From Microvelia longipes (lineage: Eukaryota > Arthropoda > Insecta > Hemiptera > Veliidae): a stretch of 64,000 bases of DNA. How positions within the stretch are numbered: the stretch's first letter is position 1; each line of letters begins with the position of its first letter. Position numbers and translations under genes: made by a program. Below are positions 1 through 12,905 of the stretch, in pieces. Location: assembly GCA_018340805.1 (NCBI GenBank), contig JACMZG010001914.1:14504474-14568473 (forward strand), in the 5' to 3' direction. The notes under the pieces are model-generated. The model saw only the letters and a program-made list of their open reading frames with translations. It made no database searches and was not told where the DNA came from.

Positions 1-1812
1 CACAGAAGCTATAACATTTCTACTGAGAAGCATAGTGGCTATCCATCTAAGACAGATTCTTCAACACCACGCTCTCTCAGAGAGGAGAGTATAGTTTGGA
101 AAGATTGTTATCAAATGCTCTTCAATATCGAGAAAGGCGCCAACAACACATCTTTGCTTTCAAAAGCAGCTTCAATCTTATTACAACAAGATGTAATGCG
201 CTTCGCAAGATTGCCAGCTTGATATGCAAACTGATATTTGTGCAGCGGCTTAGTAATCAGCGCTGTTTCGCGAATGTTCTGTCAATAATCTTCTCCATTG
301 TTTGAGAAAGAAAAGATGACAGAATATTGGTCTATAAGCTTACCTCCCGTGTATGAAACAGTCAGGTTTGGGTATAAAAGTAACCTGGCAGATTTCCAGA
401 GTTCAGGAATATGATTTAGAGCTATACTTGCTCTGAAAATGCTACAAAGTAAGGGAGCCGAGTGTCCAAGCCCTGCTGTAACAGGGCTGGGTAAATACTG
501 TCGGTCCAGGAGACTTGTAAGTTTAATGAGTTTACTGCCCATTTGAACCTTTCATGTTAATTGAATTGGCAACAGCCCGTCAGGAGCTTTATCTATAAAG
601 AGAAGCCCTGATTGGTCTCTGTTTGATCATTGTTTTGATCTACAATTACAGAGTCTGGAAGTGTGTCTTAAAAAAGAACCTCCACAGTTTCTTCGGCATT
701 GTGAGTATAGGCTCAAGAGGATTTTTAAAGTGCCAACTGGGTTAATTGGAGTTTAGACAGTTTCTGTTCAGTCTGGCTGCTTCGGAGATACTGTCTATCT
801 AGAACAGAAAACGTCTCAAGAATCCCGCTTGGCATCTCTAAGGCTTATTGTAGTTAGTAAGAGCTGAAGAATAAGTTTCCCACTCTCCAGTCTTTTTGGA
901 ACGATGAATAATTTTCGTACTTTTTCCTCTGATTGTCGAGAGAGTGGCTCCACATGGAATTTTCCTGGAGCCTTTCTGCACACTCAGAGGACAATTTTTT
1001 GAAGAAAGATCCATAGCCTCAGTTAATAGTGAGGCATCGAGTCTAGATCAAGATGGTTACCTATTTCAACATTAAAGGAAGACAGATAGATGCTAGATCC
1101 TGCCGGAAGGCATCCCAGTCAGTCTCCTAGGATTGTAATAGTAGTTCATGCTTTTGATCACATGTTAATTCAAATAGAATATATCTATGGTCAGAAGAAG
1201 AAGGTTCTTCAGATACATACCATTTTGTTAGGATTCTGTCGATCACAGAGGTACCCATTGTGATATCAAGAACTTCTTGCCTCTTTTGTTTACAAAAGTG
1301 GGGGTATTACCTTGGTTGAAGATAACAAGTTGTTAGAAATAATAAAGGAGAGGAGTTTTTCACCACGTGAGTTGGTGTCAGTACTCCCCCAACAGCTGCA
1401 TGATGAGCATTAGCATCAAACCAATTATTAGTTCAATGTTATTGCTGTTGCAGTAAGTAACTAATTCCCTCATTCATTTGATGGAGGTGGTTAGGTGAGT
1501 CATAAGGGAAGTAAGCGATGCTACTATGAGTTGCATCCGACTATCTCCTCATGGTAGTTCTACTCTGACAGCGTCAGATCCGGCTACAGAAATTTGACAG
1601 CGTAAGAGCATTTAGTCCATTTTTAATAAAAATGCAAGTTAGAGTGTTTATTATTTTTGTTGTAAATATTTTGTCCTCTAGTGAGTCCAAGGCTGATAGC
1701 GCTCTCCAGAAACCCAGGTTTTTGTATCAGGCAATGTCTATAGAGCCTCCTGAAGAAGGTTGCATAGGGCTGCTGAGGCAGCTTTACTATGCTGAAGGTT
1801 AACCTGAACCAT
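1..1812 (-). pseudogene. Decayed Jockey-type non-LTR retrotransposon ORF2 (endonuclease + reverse transcriptase)
   Basis: Read on the minus strand with several frame changes, this stretch follows a Jockey-like ORF2. It begins near 1812 with MVQVNLQHSKAASAALC, the usual endonuclease N-terminus. About 1450-1300 gives an ELIIGFDANAHH-like block and 1270-1150 gives VLDIT...SSSDHRYILFEL, the catalytic SDH region. The linker at about 920-850 reads KKTGEWETYSSALTNYNKALRDAKR. The RT follows: KAPDG near 580, then an ALNHIPELWKSARLLLYPN block at about 420-360. QFAYQAG lies near 220-200, and a broken DIEGAFDN / RERGVEE block near 120-60. Stops and frameshifts occur throughout, so it cannot be functional. 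The 3' end lies left of the window. About 1813-2060 may be the end of ORF1, but that is weak. Clade assignment (Jockey versus a close relative) is by motif only. Confidence 0.85.
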
Positions 1813-2649
1813 CTTCACCGAGGTTAGGACCCTCAAAGTGAGACTTTGAATCTCTGCCTGTCCCACAGCCGACCTAAGGAGTTTTACCCTCTGTTGATTG
1901 CGGAGACAGAGACAGGGTTAGAAAGAGCCTTCGGCTGCCAAGAGTGACGATACAGTGGCCTGTCAGGGACTTTGTCTGAGGGATTATACCCCGGCTCAGT
2001 ACCCCCACAGAAGCGAGGTTGCCTCACTGGCTGCATTGGATTTTCCTGACATGATTCCAATAAAGATAGAAAATATATGAGATAAAAAAAATAAAATAGA
2101 TTGTATAGATAATATGTATAAGAAAATAGTTGGAATCAAGTGTCAGAGAATGTAGAAACTACTGAGTAGTAATGTTTAACTTACGTATATAATAAGATAG
2201 ACAGGTGATTTGCAGATAATAATCACACAAAACACCAAATAGACGCAAAATAGATAATTAATAAACAATTAAATTGAGAAAAAACGTTGGCAAGTAAGAA
2301 CAAATAGTTAGCAGCAAGCAATCACGAGCGTTGAATTATGAACGCCGGTAGAAGAGCCTGAGGTGCAACAGTGCGTAAGCGCAACAAAAGGAAGAAAGTC
2401 CGAAATTCTTCTGTGTGACGTCATGGGATGACAACGTATGCAACTAAATCCCTGGATCTGCCCAGACAGACGTTTCATAACTGAACAGTCACGAAAACGG
2501 ACTGCCGACCCCAGGACACGGCTACATGCGATGTTTAATGAAGAAATTTAGGAAAGTGGACTTACGCTGAAATAACTATCGAAAGCACGCAAGAGAACTC
2601 ATCCACCATGGCGCACAAAAAATCACAACGCAAGTACACTACATCGCTA
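1813..2649. other. Unassigned stretch between two retrotransposon relics
   Basis: No gene is visible. The part up to about 2060 may be the end of ORF1 or the 5' leader of the Jockey-type relic. The rest is AT-rich apart from a moderately GC-richer patch at 2330-2540 that contains one TGACGTCA site near 2417. No hallmark motif was found. Confidence 0.5.
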
Positions 2650-3739
2650 TAACAAAAAGAAATTTACGGAGCACCTAAGTTCGACATGTTAACCTTAGCA
2701 CTGCCGTAACCTTCCACTTCAATGTTGACATAAGTAGGTTTCCTTAAATTAGGCACATATAAAACCCTTTTAATTCGAAGTTACCAATCTTAGCGTTTCC
2801 GATCCAGATGAAGTGATACTCTATCATCAGTAGGTGAACGGGGCTGTCTTTTTTTAATTATGAAATCTGTTACCTGACATGTGACTTGATGCTCTCAAGA
2901 AGCCACTTATCAGAGAAATTTATGGTAGAAACAGTCATGCATTTCATATGTGCTGCTTTCTTTTGCTCAGCTAAGTTAGCGCTTATTACGAGGTTATATT
3001 TATGTTTGTTTACTTTTTCTCTGGATTAAAGTAGCAAGTTGACGCATAATGACCGATTTTACCGCAGAAAAACACATGAAACTTCTTTCTTATTAACGGT
3101 AGAATTGAAGGCTTCCGTCACTGTTTTTGAATAGTTTTTATTAAAAGAAAATGCACAAATGCAGTATCCTTTTGTTTCTTTTGCCTTTCTTCAAAGAGAC
3201 TAAGGCTTCGTCGTAAATCTGCAAGGTTTACTGAAGTGCAGTGTCGAACTGCATGGCAACCAAGCTGAATGCAGACGGAAGACCGCGTATCACAGCAACC
3301 ATGAATTCCGAGTCTTCAATTGTAACACCGGAAGTTCTAGCGGCGTTTAAAAGTTTTTCGGCTAAAGGTATCTTGCCAGTTTCGTTAGATAATTGTAATC
3401 TTGAAACATCGTTTCTGAGCTCATGTTTCCGCCGGTCATTGTCTGTCCATACTATCGAGAGCGAAGGTCCAAATTTCTTTGGTCGTTTTACAGGTTAAAA
3501 TTAACGAGACTTGTACGTCGTCCAATAAACAAGTAAGAAGTCCTTTGGCCGACGAATCTGTCTTTTCCAAAGTTTGTATGATCCGTCTTCGGTAGGCGGG
3601 TTTCCATATAGGTGGTCTTCCCATCCTTTGACTCAAAAATCGCCTCCACACGGTACTTCCAAGACACGAAATTACTTCCGTCAAATCGCGAAAAAGAAGT
3701 GCTCAGACCGTTTGATAGATTCATATTTTCCGGCATAAC
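2650..3739 (-). pseudogene. Decayed Copia-type LTR retrotransposon gag and start of protease
   Basis: On the minus strand a Met at 3739 starts MPENMNLSNG, followed by FDGSNFVSWKYRVEAIFESK, the typical Copia gag (UBN2) opening. After one frame change the DSSAKGLLTCLLDD and LTCKTTKEIW blocks follow (about 3570-3450). Next comes a gag helix region with GLPSAF near 3270. A zinc knuckle of CX2CX4HX4C form sits at about 3065-3010, with its first Cys read as Val. A protease-region block ASSHMSGNR lies at about 2910-2880, but the Asp-Ser-Gly before it is lost. A possible linker (VPNLRKPTYV) lies near 2750-2720. Integrase, RT and RNase H are absent. A 16-base stretch near 3810-3825 loosely resembles a half-tRNA primer site. 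It is a fragment, not an active element. Confidence 0.8.
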
Positions 3740-3894
3740 CTTTGTGGGCAAATAAAAAAATATTTTCACTATCAATTTATTAATAATTATAAAATATAAA
3801 AACGAACTTCCGATAATAAAACATATTAATAAGGTATACTAAAACAGGTTATACAAGAACATCTGTTTCAATGGCGGGAAAAATAATTATTCAA

Positions 3895-4065
3895 ATTTAA
3901 AAACAACAAATAGCGGGTTAATGACGTCATAAAAATATTTTACGGATGGCACACCTAGACCTAAAGATTGATTTTTTGTACAAAGTTTCAACTCTCTAGC
4001 ATAAATATAATGGAAACGATGACAACAGAAACACACACATACACTGAAAACTTAAAAACCAATAG
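3895..4065 (-). repeat. 5S-composite repeat, partial copy (TGACGTCA and CA-rich part)
   Basis: Shares with the other copies the order GGGTTAATGACGTCATAAAA, an ATTTTCCG-like block, a TGTACAAAGTTTCAACTCTC block and a short CA-rich stretch. The strand is given relative to the 5S rRNA sense used for the whole family. Neither the head nor the 5S-like part is present. Confidence 0.7.
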
Positions 4066-6892
4066 GTAAAATTGGTAAAACAATTGCAATCAGCATTTTT
4101 AGGTTTAATCAATTTCAAATAATTTATTTTTTTATTATAATTGTTATTATTGTCTCCATTATAATTGACAATACTAAAATTTAAGACACTGAATGGGTAC
4201 GTATAAACTCCTCAATTTTGCAATATAATATAATATATTTTTTATATATAAATATTAATATTATTACTTTATTTTTATTATAATTTTTTGTTTCCTCTCT
4301 ATAGAAGGTAACAGCTTATTGCGAAAATGATATAATTAAATTTGTCGGCTTCCTCTCAGGAATTAAATTTAACGTTACCATGGCTACGCATCGGGAACTA
4401 ACTTTTTTTTAAGGAAATATATGCATAACTTTACCTCCATGGTGTTAAAATGACAATCGTTTTTTCTTTCTTTACTAAAAATAGTTTTGGTATTATTTTA
4501 ATTACATTTCCAATGTAAAACTTTTAGGAAGCTTTGGGAGACCTGTTTTGGTAAGAACTTTCTAAAATCTATCTATAGATATATCTTTCTAAATTGCATA
4601 AAGCATAAAGATAAATGTAAGCTGTAGAAAAACTGCTGCGAGAAACATCTTCGTCAATAAAACATTTCGTATTAGCAAAGGTAATAAAAGCTACGGGAAT
4701 CTTTCATCTTGAAATTAAAATTTTCGAAAAGCAAAACCCGTGTATCATTTAACTTTCACAATTTTCAATCGCCGTTGTATTAGGGGAATGCATTTATAAC
4801 CCAAAATTTTGGTCGCTAAACATTGTGTTAACATGAGTTTTATTACAGAACCAATTAATCTATGTTCCTATGCCGGAAGAAGTATTCGCTAACCTGAGCA
4901 ACGAAAATGGGATCAGAGCCAAATTCAAACCCACTTCTGTTTAGCAATTTCGAGACACCTCCAACTTCGTTTGAATTGGTATAATAAAATAAAGGCTTAA
5001 GTCTTCCAAAAAACAGATCTAATTTGAAACCTACACAGATAGATCTTGTGGTGAATTTCCTTCGATTTCTCTATCCTCTCTTACTTGATCTTAATGTCTT
5101 TTACATAAATGATTAAACAAAAGGATCTCTATTAAGTATCGCAAACAAAATCAGAAGCTTGCTTATATATAATAATAAACCTGCTAATAGGATGGGGCCT
5201 TCTATTGTGAAGTGACTTATTATTTATAATTTTTTTATTTATTTTTCTTTTCAAATATAGTACATTTTTTTGTATATTTTTTTTCCTAGAGTAATGCTGT
5301 TTAATTTTATGTTCAAAACGCAAAATTTCTCTACTCTCAGACACTTAATTTTATTTTCTATTTGATTTATGTTGGCTAATATAATTAAATTTTTAATTGA
5401 TTGTCAAAAGTTGCTCTCATATATTTGTAACTTTTTAATATTAATAAAATATGATTTGATTTGAATAAATCTGCCTATAAAAGAAAACACCTAGAAAAGT
5501 CTCTTACAACTTTTTTAAAAGTAATAAACACATTTGTGGTTACATAAGTTAAATTTTACACCAAGAAAGTTAATATTAGAGATAGTAGATATTATTATAA
5601 TAAATTAGAATATACTATTTTTATGTCTAGTTCTTTATTTTCAATAATCTCATGGGAGTTCTGAAATAAATAGAAAATTTGTATCCAAGTATCCCTCTTT
5701 TAGTTTAAAGTTAAACAAGGTTTTACTGTTTTATTAAAATTATCTGCAAAGTATAAACAGAAAGGATATTTCACAATAGTTAGAAGGGTGGAAAATCGCA
5801 TGAAATCTGTGGAGTCCTAAAGTTTATCTTTAGTTTGTAGAAAAATTGGAGTTTATCTTTAGAGATCTGTCTACCTTTAGAGGTCAGAAAGATCCTTTGT
5901 CGGAAATCTAGATTTCCGAGGTTTCTTGTTTTCAAGAAAGTTTACAGAAAAAGATAATCTTAAGTATAGATTGGTTTTCTACAAAATATAAGTTGAACGG
6001 TAAGTTGGAAATTCCTTATTTTCTTTAGGGAAATTTCAAGTTATCTAACGAAAACATCTCAAGTCGAAAACTTATACAATTATCAGTTACAGCGAAATAG
6101 TTTTAATGTCCCTCGTGTAGTTAAGTTCGTAGGATTTTCACTAAAGACTGGAAAGTGGTAAAAGTTTTCACAAAACACAATGATTTGCTTTATAAACTCC
6201 TAAAACTTATTAAGGTTTAATACCGTGGTCCTAAAGGGCTTTCCCTTCCGCTGCGGATATTTACTCGCCCTTATAAACTGATAAATTCATAATTCATAAT
6301 TAATCCCAACTGATATAGCTATTAACCAACTGTAAATTGGAATATTAATATTTCAAAAAGATTTTCTACAAAAATCCAACACACCTTTGCTTTCGTATAA
6401 AGGAGCATTAAACATCTAAACCTCATTCACAAAAGCTCTAAAATATATCTCCATATTAATATTTTATAATTAAGCCATTTTACCCTTTAGCTTCATCTGA
6501 TAAACCATATTTGTACACTAAATTACTTACCTTCCCGACTAACTGTAACTATACTATTTCCATAATACTTACACTTAATTATTTAATATATTAAATAAAG
6601 TTCTTAAATGTTTAATCCTCTCTAAATATAAGGTTCATTTAAAATTTATATAACTATTATATTTAAAGTTAGTATTTAGATAGTTTATCTTGCTCAGACT
6701 TTTCGTTCGTGTAAAGCTTATGTGTAATTTAGTGTAATCTAAGGCAAATTAAGACTTTATATTGAATTTTTAATAATATAAAACGAAGGTATATAAATGA
6801 TAATCAAAAGCATAATCTAGGTAGGCGGCTGTGCACTATGAAATTTCCGACGTTTGTGTGTTCGCAACGTCCGACTATCAGACCTGCTTCAT
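4066..6892. other. AT-rich DNA without recognisable gene
   Basis: Only short ORFs of low-complexity composition occur, such as the Lys/Ile/Asn-rich one at 5132-5344 on the minus strand. No hallmark motif, RNA gene or clear repeat boundary was seen. Around 6835-6885 a GC-richer 50-base patch precedes the hairpin at 6893. Confidence 0.6.
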
Positions 6893-6980
6893 GTACTCAA
6901 AAGATTTGATCAAATATCTAATCCTGTTATCAATATCAAATCTGATAACAGGATAGATATTTGATCAAATCTTTGAGTAC
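6893..6980. repeat. Near-perfect inverted repeat with 37-39-base arms
   Basis: The left arm runs 6893-6931 and the right arm 6944-6980, around a 12-base loop. The arms differ only by small indels (one extra A in each of two runs). Both contain the sub-palindrome TTTGATCAAA. The function is unknown. It could be a small foldback element or a snap-back duplication. Confidence 0.85.
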
Positions 6981-8564
6981 CCTTCACATTTACGTTATTA
7001 CATTTATTTTCTTAATTTAAATGATTTATTTTAGTTGACTGAATGCTAAAGTCTCCATTTACCTGCAATTTTTTTTAATTTTTAATGTATGACATTTATT
7101 GTATCCCGAAGTAATATAATGAGTAGAGTATTGAGGCATTGGGATACGTCACATTCTCTCCACTTCAGAAGCTCTTTTTAGAGCCACGCTGAACACTATT
7201 TTTACACTACTATTTGATACGCCCTAAAGACATTTTGAATGTATTATGTTGAGAAAATTTATGGGACATTGCCCTAATTATTTCTAATATTCCCTAAAAT
7301 GTTCATTAAACTCCGAACAAACGCTTTTGAAACCCCCTGGAAAAAAACTTGTACAGAGAAACGGAAATGATTTTTTATGATGATAAAATAATCAACCATT
7401 TTTTTGGGGGAATTTTTCGTCGAAAATTACTATTATTGTAAAAAAAGTGGAAATAATTAGTTTTGTTTACAATGATGCCAACCGTTTCGCGATAAAGAAC
7501 ATTGGAGCGTTGAGTACAAAAACATCAAGGCACAAGGCATCGACGACTCTATACTAATTTAAAGCTAATTTTATAGGCAATGCAAGTTGGTTCGTGATAA
7601 ATTATATTTAGCGTTAAATAGTCACAGTTATTGACGGACATACACTGGTATACATGAAATGACCTCTCGGCTTGTATATTTACACTTTATAAATAATCAA
7701 GACGAATATTTCCCTTCAAACAAAATAAATATAACCTTTAGTTAATGAATATATTCGTTGAAAAGGAAACAGTCATCATTAAGAGAAGTTTATGTGATGT
7801 GAAAATCTACCTTGTGTTAGAGTCAAAATATCATATCTCTAATAGATGGATACGATGATACTTGGACCGGAAGAGATAACACCGGGCTAGATATTTCACA
7901 GATATGACACCTGCTCGTATATATTAAGGCTTTTCCAGAGGAAGTTCGACTCACCGGAAACCCATTATACGTTCAAATCACATACCGATATTCGAAATAG
8001 TCTTTGAATGACACGTCAAAAGTTATACTCTCTCTTAACGATTGACCAACAAATGAATGTCGTTGCAAGATACACTCGGAATAAATGTTTTAGGCAGAGG
8101 TTTAAGTTTTATTTATAGTATCATGTTAAAAGAACACTTCTATAAATGTTTCTAAAACTTGGTCTCTAGAGAGTTACGCTCGGTTAATCTTGAGTTTCGA
8201 CTAAACAACCCTTCAAAACTACGAAATCTACGACATCAATTACAGCTTCTCTCCAGTAATCAATGAAAGCGATAGGGGACCTCAAAACATAATCATTTGT
8301 AAACTCCCCTCAAAAGTTATGCTTTTCAGTGTTTTAGAAATTTCCCCTTTACAGCTCTGAGAAAGTTTATTGATGTCAACAATACCAGTGTCTCTCATTT
8401 CGGGTCTAAAAGTTTCGACAACTCTACTGCAGTGATAAGCATAATCGAATCTTGCATTTTAGATATATGTCTATTATTTCAGTCACTGATCAGGATTAAT
8501 TTTGTAACTTCTAATAAGCGTATAGTAAAAGTACAAATAAACTCTCACCAGGACGTCTTTTTAC
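6981..8564. other. No gene recognised
   Basis: Moderately AT-rich. The minus strand at about 8450-8280 reads through 57 codons without a stop (for example FRPEMRDTGIVDINK), but I do not recognise it and the reading then breaks. It may be a very old gene or transposon relic. Confidence 0.4.
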
Positions 8565-9335
8565 TATAAACTAGGTAATCAAATACTATTAGATCTAATG
8601 TAGTCCAAGATCCGGACCTGAAAAAATGTAAGTCATTTTGTACAACTTTTAATAAAATATTTCTTAAAATATACCTTAAAATATGAAGAAAAGACATAGT
8701 CTGCCAATTCAGAGTGGAGCCTTTCATATGATCGCGCATGCTCAAAATTTTAGAAAAGCGCACAAATATCAGTTTTCTTGAACTAAGTGGTTCCCTGTGG
8801 GTCTTGTGCAAAACATGAAGAGAACATTTTTAAAAGGCAATACAATTTTTTATAAAACGAGAGTTTAATCATCAAAATCGGATAACTACAATCAAAGTTA
8901 TAGTTCCTTCAAAGACACTAAAAAAATGGTTAATTTTTGGAAAGTCAGCGAATTTCTTGGGAAAAATATTGGCTTTCTGTGCATTTTTTTTTGGCCATTT
9001 AACAAATGTCATACCTTTACTTGTATTTATCTGATTTTGACAAAAAAACACTCGTTTTATAGGGAATTTCATCAGCTTTAAAAAAAAGTTCTCTTCATGT
9101 TGTGCACACGACCTACAGGGAACCACTAATTACAAGAAAACTGAATATATGCGATTTTTACAATATTGTGAGCGAGCTCATTATGAAGGGCTCACCACTG
9201 GATAGGCAGACTATGCTTTCCTTTATAATCAATGGTATATTTTCAGAAGAATTTGTTCAAAAGTTCAAAATGAGTCACATTTTTAGGCCTGGCTCATGGA
9301 ATAATAGATAATAGAACTATTAGATTACCGAAATC
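8565..9335. repeat. Large diverged inverted repeat (foldback) with arms of roughly 300 bases
   Basis: The arms at about 8565-8900 and 9020-9335 are inverted copies. Both encode the same short peptide pattern, T(H/Y)REPL..RKL, followed by a KGS.L..QTM block, on the minus strand of the left arm and the plus strand of the right. The inner parts share ATGAAGAGAAC and TAAAACGAG. About 120 bases separate the arms. The divergence indicates an old duplication. I found no transposase motif. Confidence 0.75.
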
Positions 9336-10944
9336 TTTAAAAAGTTACGGAAGACGATACATACCTATGCCCAACTTATGAGAGCAGCTACATACGTTTG
9401 GAGGATTAAGCTACTTCACAAAATAAGAAAGTGTGTTAGTGTCAGTTAAGTACTCTACACTGACATTAATTATAAGTATCGAATTTTAAGTAACTTCGAT
9501 TGCTGAAAGCGGCATAGAAATTTTATGAGAGATTAAGTCATTGTTTAAAGCTCCTAACTTAGAAGGTTTAATATCTAATAAACAAAAACAGGTAAAATTA
9601 TAAAAAAATAAGCTTTAAATTATAAAAAATAAGCTAAACTGCATTTCAAATTTTAAATGATACCAATAAAAGGTAAGAGAGGTTAAAATTGCAACAGATT
9701 GCCAACAGCGAAAAATTGTACGCCCATGGCCGCAAGATTAGGAAAAGGCACATTAGTGCCCCCGGATGAATAATAACTTCTATTTTTTATGAATTATTTT
9801 AAAAAGAGGTTAGAAAAATAATTTCTTCGAACATAAATGTCTGGCAATTACACACTTGCATCTTAAGTAGAAAAGTTTAAAAAAAATTGAAAATTATCCA
9901 GAATTATAAATTACATTTTCTTTCTTTTTATAACAAACTTTTATTTAAAGGAAAGCTTAATTTTTTATTTCTCAGGGGAAAAAATAGCCGTTAATTAGTC
10001 AAAATTAATTACAAGCAACTAACTATTCCTTTTCTTTTTTTTATTCGTTTTAAATAATTAAATAGAATAATAAAATATTTTTTAAATAGAAATTATTTAT
10101 GCAAAACTTTTGTCCAAGCTCACTTCCTCAACGAAATCAAAAGTATTAAAGACTTCCAGACCACGTAGAGATGAGATATTATAGAACTCATGTAAAGGTC
10201 TAAATATTATGGCCCTAGACGGTAGACGGCAAAAAGCAATGACAGCTTAAGGACATTTTTTGGTTAAATCTATGCCGATTAATTTTTTCCATTTCAGAGA
10301 AATGAAAAAAAATATCACAATTAAAAAACAATTTTACAATAAAAATTACTTTATCGCACTTATTGAAAGAGGAAGGAATGCAAAAATAGTAAACATTAGT
10401 AAAAGAATCGATGTTTAAATTTTACTGCATAAAGAGACACGAAAAACATAAGTTTTGTTTACATGCGTTTTATTTAAAAAGCAAAGGACATAAAACAAAT
10501 TTGTTGAAATATGTATTCCCGTACTAGATATACATAATAACATATCCTAAACCTAGATATACATAACAGAGCAATAACCTAAAAATGTTTCGAACTTAAA
10601 ATCTATTATGCGTAAAACTTTCAAACAAAATTTGATGGAGTGATAATGACTTTTCTATGCACCACTCTTAAAATATTAAAAATATAGTTCTTTAAGGGAG
10701 TTTTATGGAGATTATTAAGTGCTATGTAGCATAATCTTTAAAACATTTCCAAAAACCCTATCTTTTAAGAAAATGAGATGGAAAACGGGTTTCCTTTCAT
10801 TTTTTTCTTAAAGACATCTCTTATCTACTTTTTTAACGTTTTTCACCATCATAGCTTTAAGACGTTAAAGATTTTCCCAGTATAGCTTCGTGGGTTTTTA
10901 CCGAAAAAAGTTTAACATATTATGAGAAAAAATAGGAGAGAAGA
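9336..10944. other. No gene recognised
   Basis: AT-rich. Contains a short near-repeat of TAGATATACATAA at about 10526 and 10554. No coding or RNA motif was seen. Confidence 0.5.
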
Positions 10945-11110
10945 AGTTGATGTATGTGACCTATATTTTTAAGATGGTTAAGGTTGGTACGAGGTCGAAA
11001 AAACCAATAATGATGGTTAGAAGGGTTATAAGCAGCACGTTTTCATGGTGCGCCGCAGGGAGATATCCTATTACCCGTGTTATTTACTATTTTTTTTTTC
11101 TTTTAACAAA
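10945..11110 (+). pseudogene. Reverse transcriptase scrap from a non-LTR retrotransposon
   Basis: Around 11038-11095 one frame reads FHGAPQGDILLPVLFT, which matches the G-x-PQG-x-L-x-P-x-LF motif of non-LTR reverse transcriptases. In another frame the preceding residues KMVKVGTRSKKPIMMVRR have the pattern expected just upstream in CR1 or Jockey-like elements. The catalytic FADD box and all other RT blocks are missing, so it is a short degraded piece. The clade cannot be told. Confidence 0.5.
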
Positions 11111-12104
11111 ATTTCGTGTTTTGAAAATTTGATCAAATATAATTTTTAATTCACGTTGCATCACGTATTCTCCCCTGGAATTGAATGTAATCATTAAGTT
11201 TAACTTCACATACAGAAAGTTAGAAGTTACATTTTCGCAAAAAGTTAACTTGTAAAACTGAAAATTAATATTTTTAGTTTTATTTTTTTTAATAGCATTA
11301 GGAAAAATATTTAAATAAAAAGGCAAACGCGCACAGAAACTATAACATTCAACAGAAACAAATATTGTAAAATAAAGGGGTAGCGAAATTGACAGAACAA
11401 ATTGAACTATAAATATACCTGTGTGAAAACAGTTATGGAAGTATTAAGATTAATCGTCAATGAAAATAATACCGTAATAATTTAAATACAATTCAAGTAA
11501 GGAGCTGTTAGAGACAAATTAAAATATATTTATTGACACACAACTAAAGAAACCGGGTTCAGAATCCGGAAATTTTCATCACACTTCGGCCACGCTATGC
11601 TTGATCTGAGAATAAATAAATAACCTACGTTCTAGAGGAATAAAACTAACAATATTAAATATGAAAATGCAAGACCCGATAAAAAAAAGATGAACTATTA
11701 TTTGAAAAGAGTTGGCTGTGATCATGGTCAGGCAAGCCTTTGACTTAAGAAATTGTATTTTATACACAAAACACGATATATGCTCTATTTAGAACATTTA
11801 TTTTCAATAATTATGTTCTATTTTTTTAATTATAGTGGTAAATTGTTACATGAATAACAAATGAAATCAAAAATTAGCTTTTAATTTTACGTATCCCAAC
11901 ATAAATTTTATATGTTTGCTGAAAATTATAAAAAAATACTCAGATGTCATTTTCAACGCATGCATGTTTCTTTTGTTTTAATTCATTTTAAATATGCTAA
12001 ATAACACCTATTTTTACTTTTTAATGTATGCCCTTATTTTAAAGTGATAAAAACGATTAAACAAGTCAGGTAAAGGGAAGCCTCGGAACATTATCTCAAC
12101 ACAT
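11111..12104. other. AT-rich DNA without recognisable gene
   Basis: Nothing recognised beyond short random ORFs on the minus strand (11087-11326, 11579-11767), whose composition simply follows the base bias. Confidence 0.5.
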
Positions 12105-12905
12105 TAGCTTCACTAAGTTCATTCTTCCTATTTCGGTTTCGCTCTGCTTGTCAATAAATAATGAATACACTAGTTTTACACTCCGCAATCCAAGCACTGA
12201 CCTCGCTCAATGCTACTTAAATTTTATGCTCCAACAAAAACAGTGAATACGTTTTAAAAATTGTCGTATAAAACAAAACTTAGTATTCATAATTATTGCG
12301 TAGAGTTAATATACATTGGTACTAAATTTAAACTCAATTAAACTGTTTTATGATTTTGTTACATTTTTTTAAAAACGCAGTGTTTTGATTAAAAATGAAA
12401 CTAATGCTGATAATTATAGGAAAACTTAGTACATTGTTAGAATTTTATACGGCAACATGCGTGCTTAACTTTAAATCAATCAAATTGAATTGGTTTTGTT
12501 CACGTTTAAGAACCAAAACGAGACCTAAAAATTGATTTTCGTGCCAACTTTCAACTCTATAGTATAAATACGCTGGCAGGTGCGATGACACACACATACT
12601 CACATACAGACACACAACTTTGTGATAATCAATCTGAAGGTTCTGCCAACACATTACCTGATAATAAATAATAATAATAGGATGTTTATTTATTATAAAT
12701 ACAAAATTAGATGCAAGATACATATGTTACAAAATAATTTTATAATAAAGCAACTATGAAAATCTTTAAGAGAAAAAAATAAACTTTAAGCCGCAAAAGC
12801 ATAAGCTCGTGTGCGGCAAGCTTTGCAGGATCTTAATTCTGTTAAGATCCTTCTTTTAAACACAATACTTTTCCTATACACCAAAGGAATAATTAAGAAA
12901 ACATA
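12105..12905 (-). repeat. 5S-composite repeat with 5S-like segment, interrupted near its head
   Basis: The 5S-like segment is at 12187-12220 and the CA-rich part at 12570-12620. The head block (AATACTTTTCCTATAC) appears only at 12855-12880, after an insertion of about 190 bases (about 12655-12850). Read on the minus strand, the insertion ends in an ATT-rich tail and so may be a small retroposon. The TGACGTCA site is not preserved. Confidence 0.7.

Noticed and set aside
3241..3498. 85-codon plus-strand ORF
   Set aside because: Antisense shadow of the Copia gag relic on the minus strand.
8280..8450. 57-codon open stretch on the minus strand
   Set aside because: Not recognised and not continued on either side; too short to call a gene.
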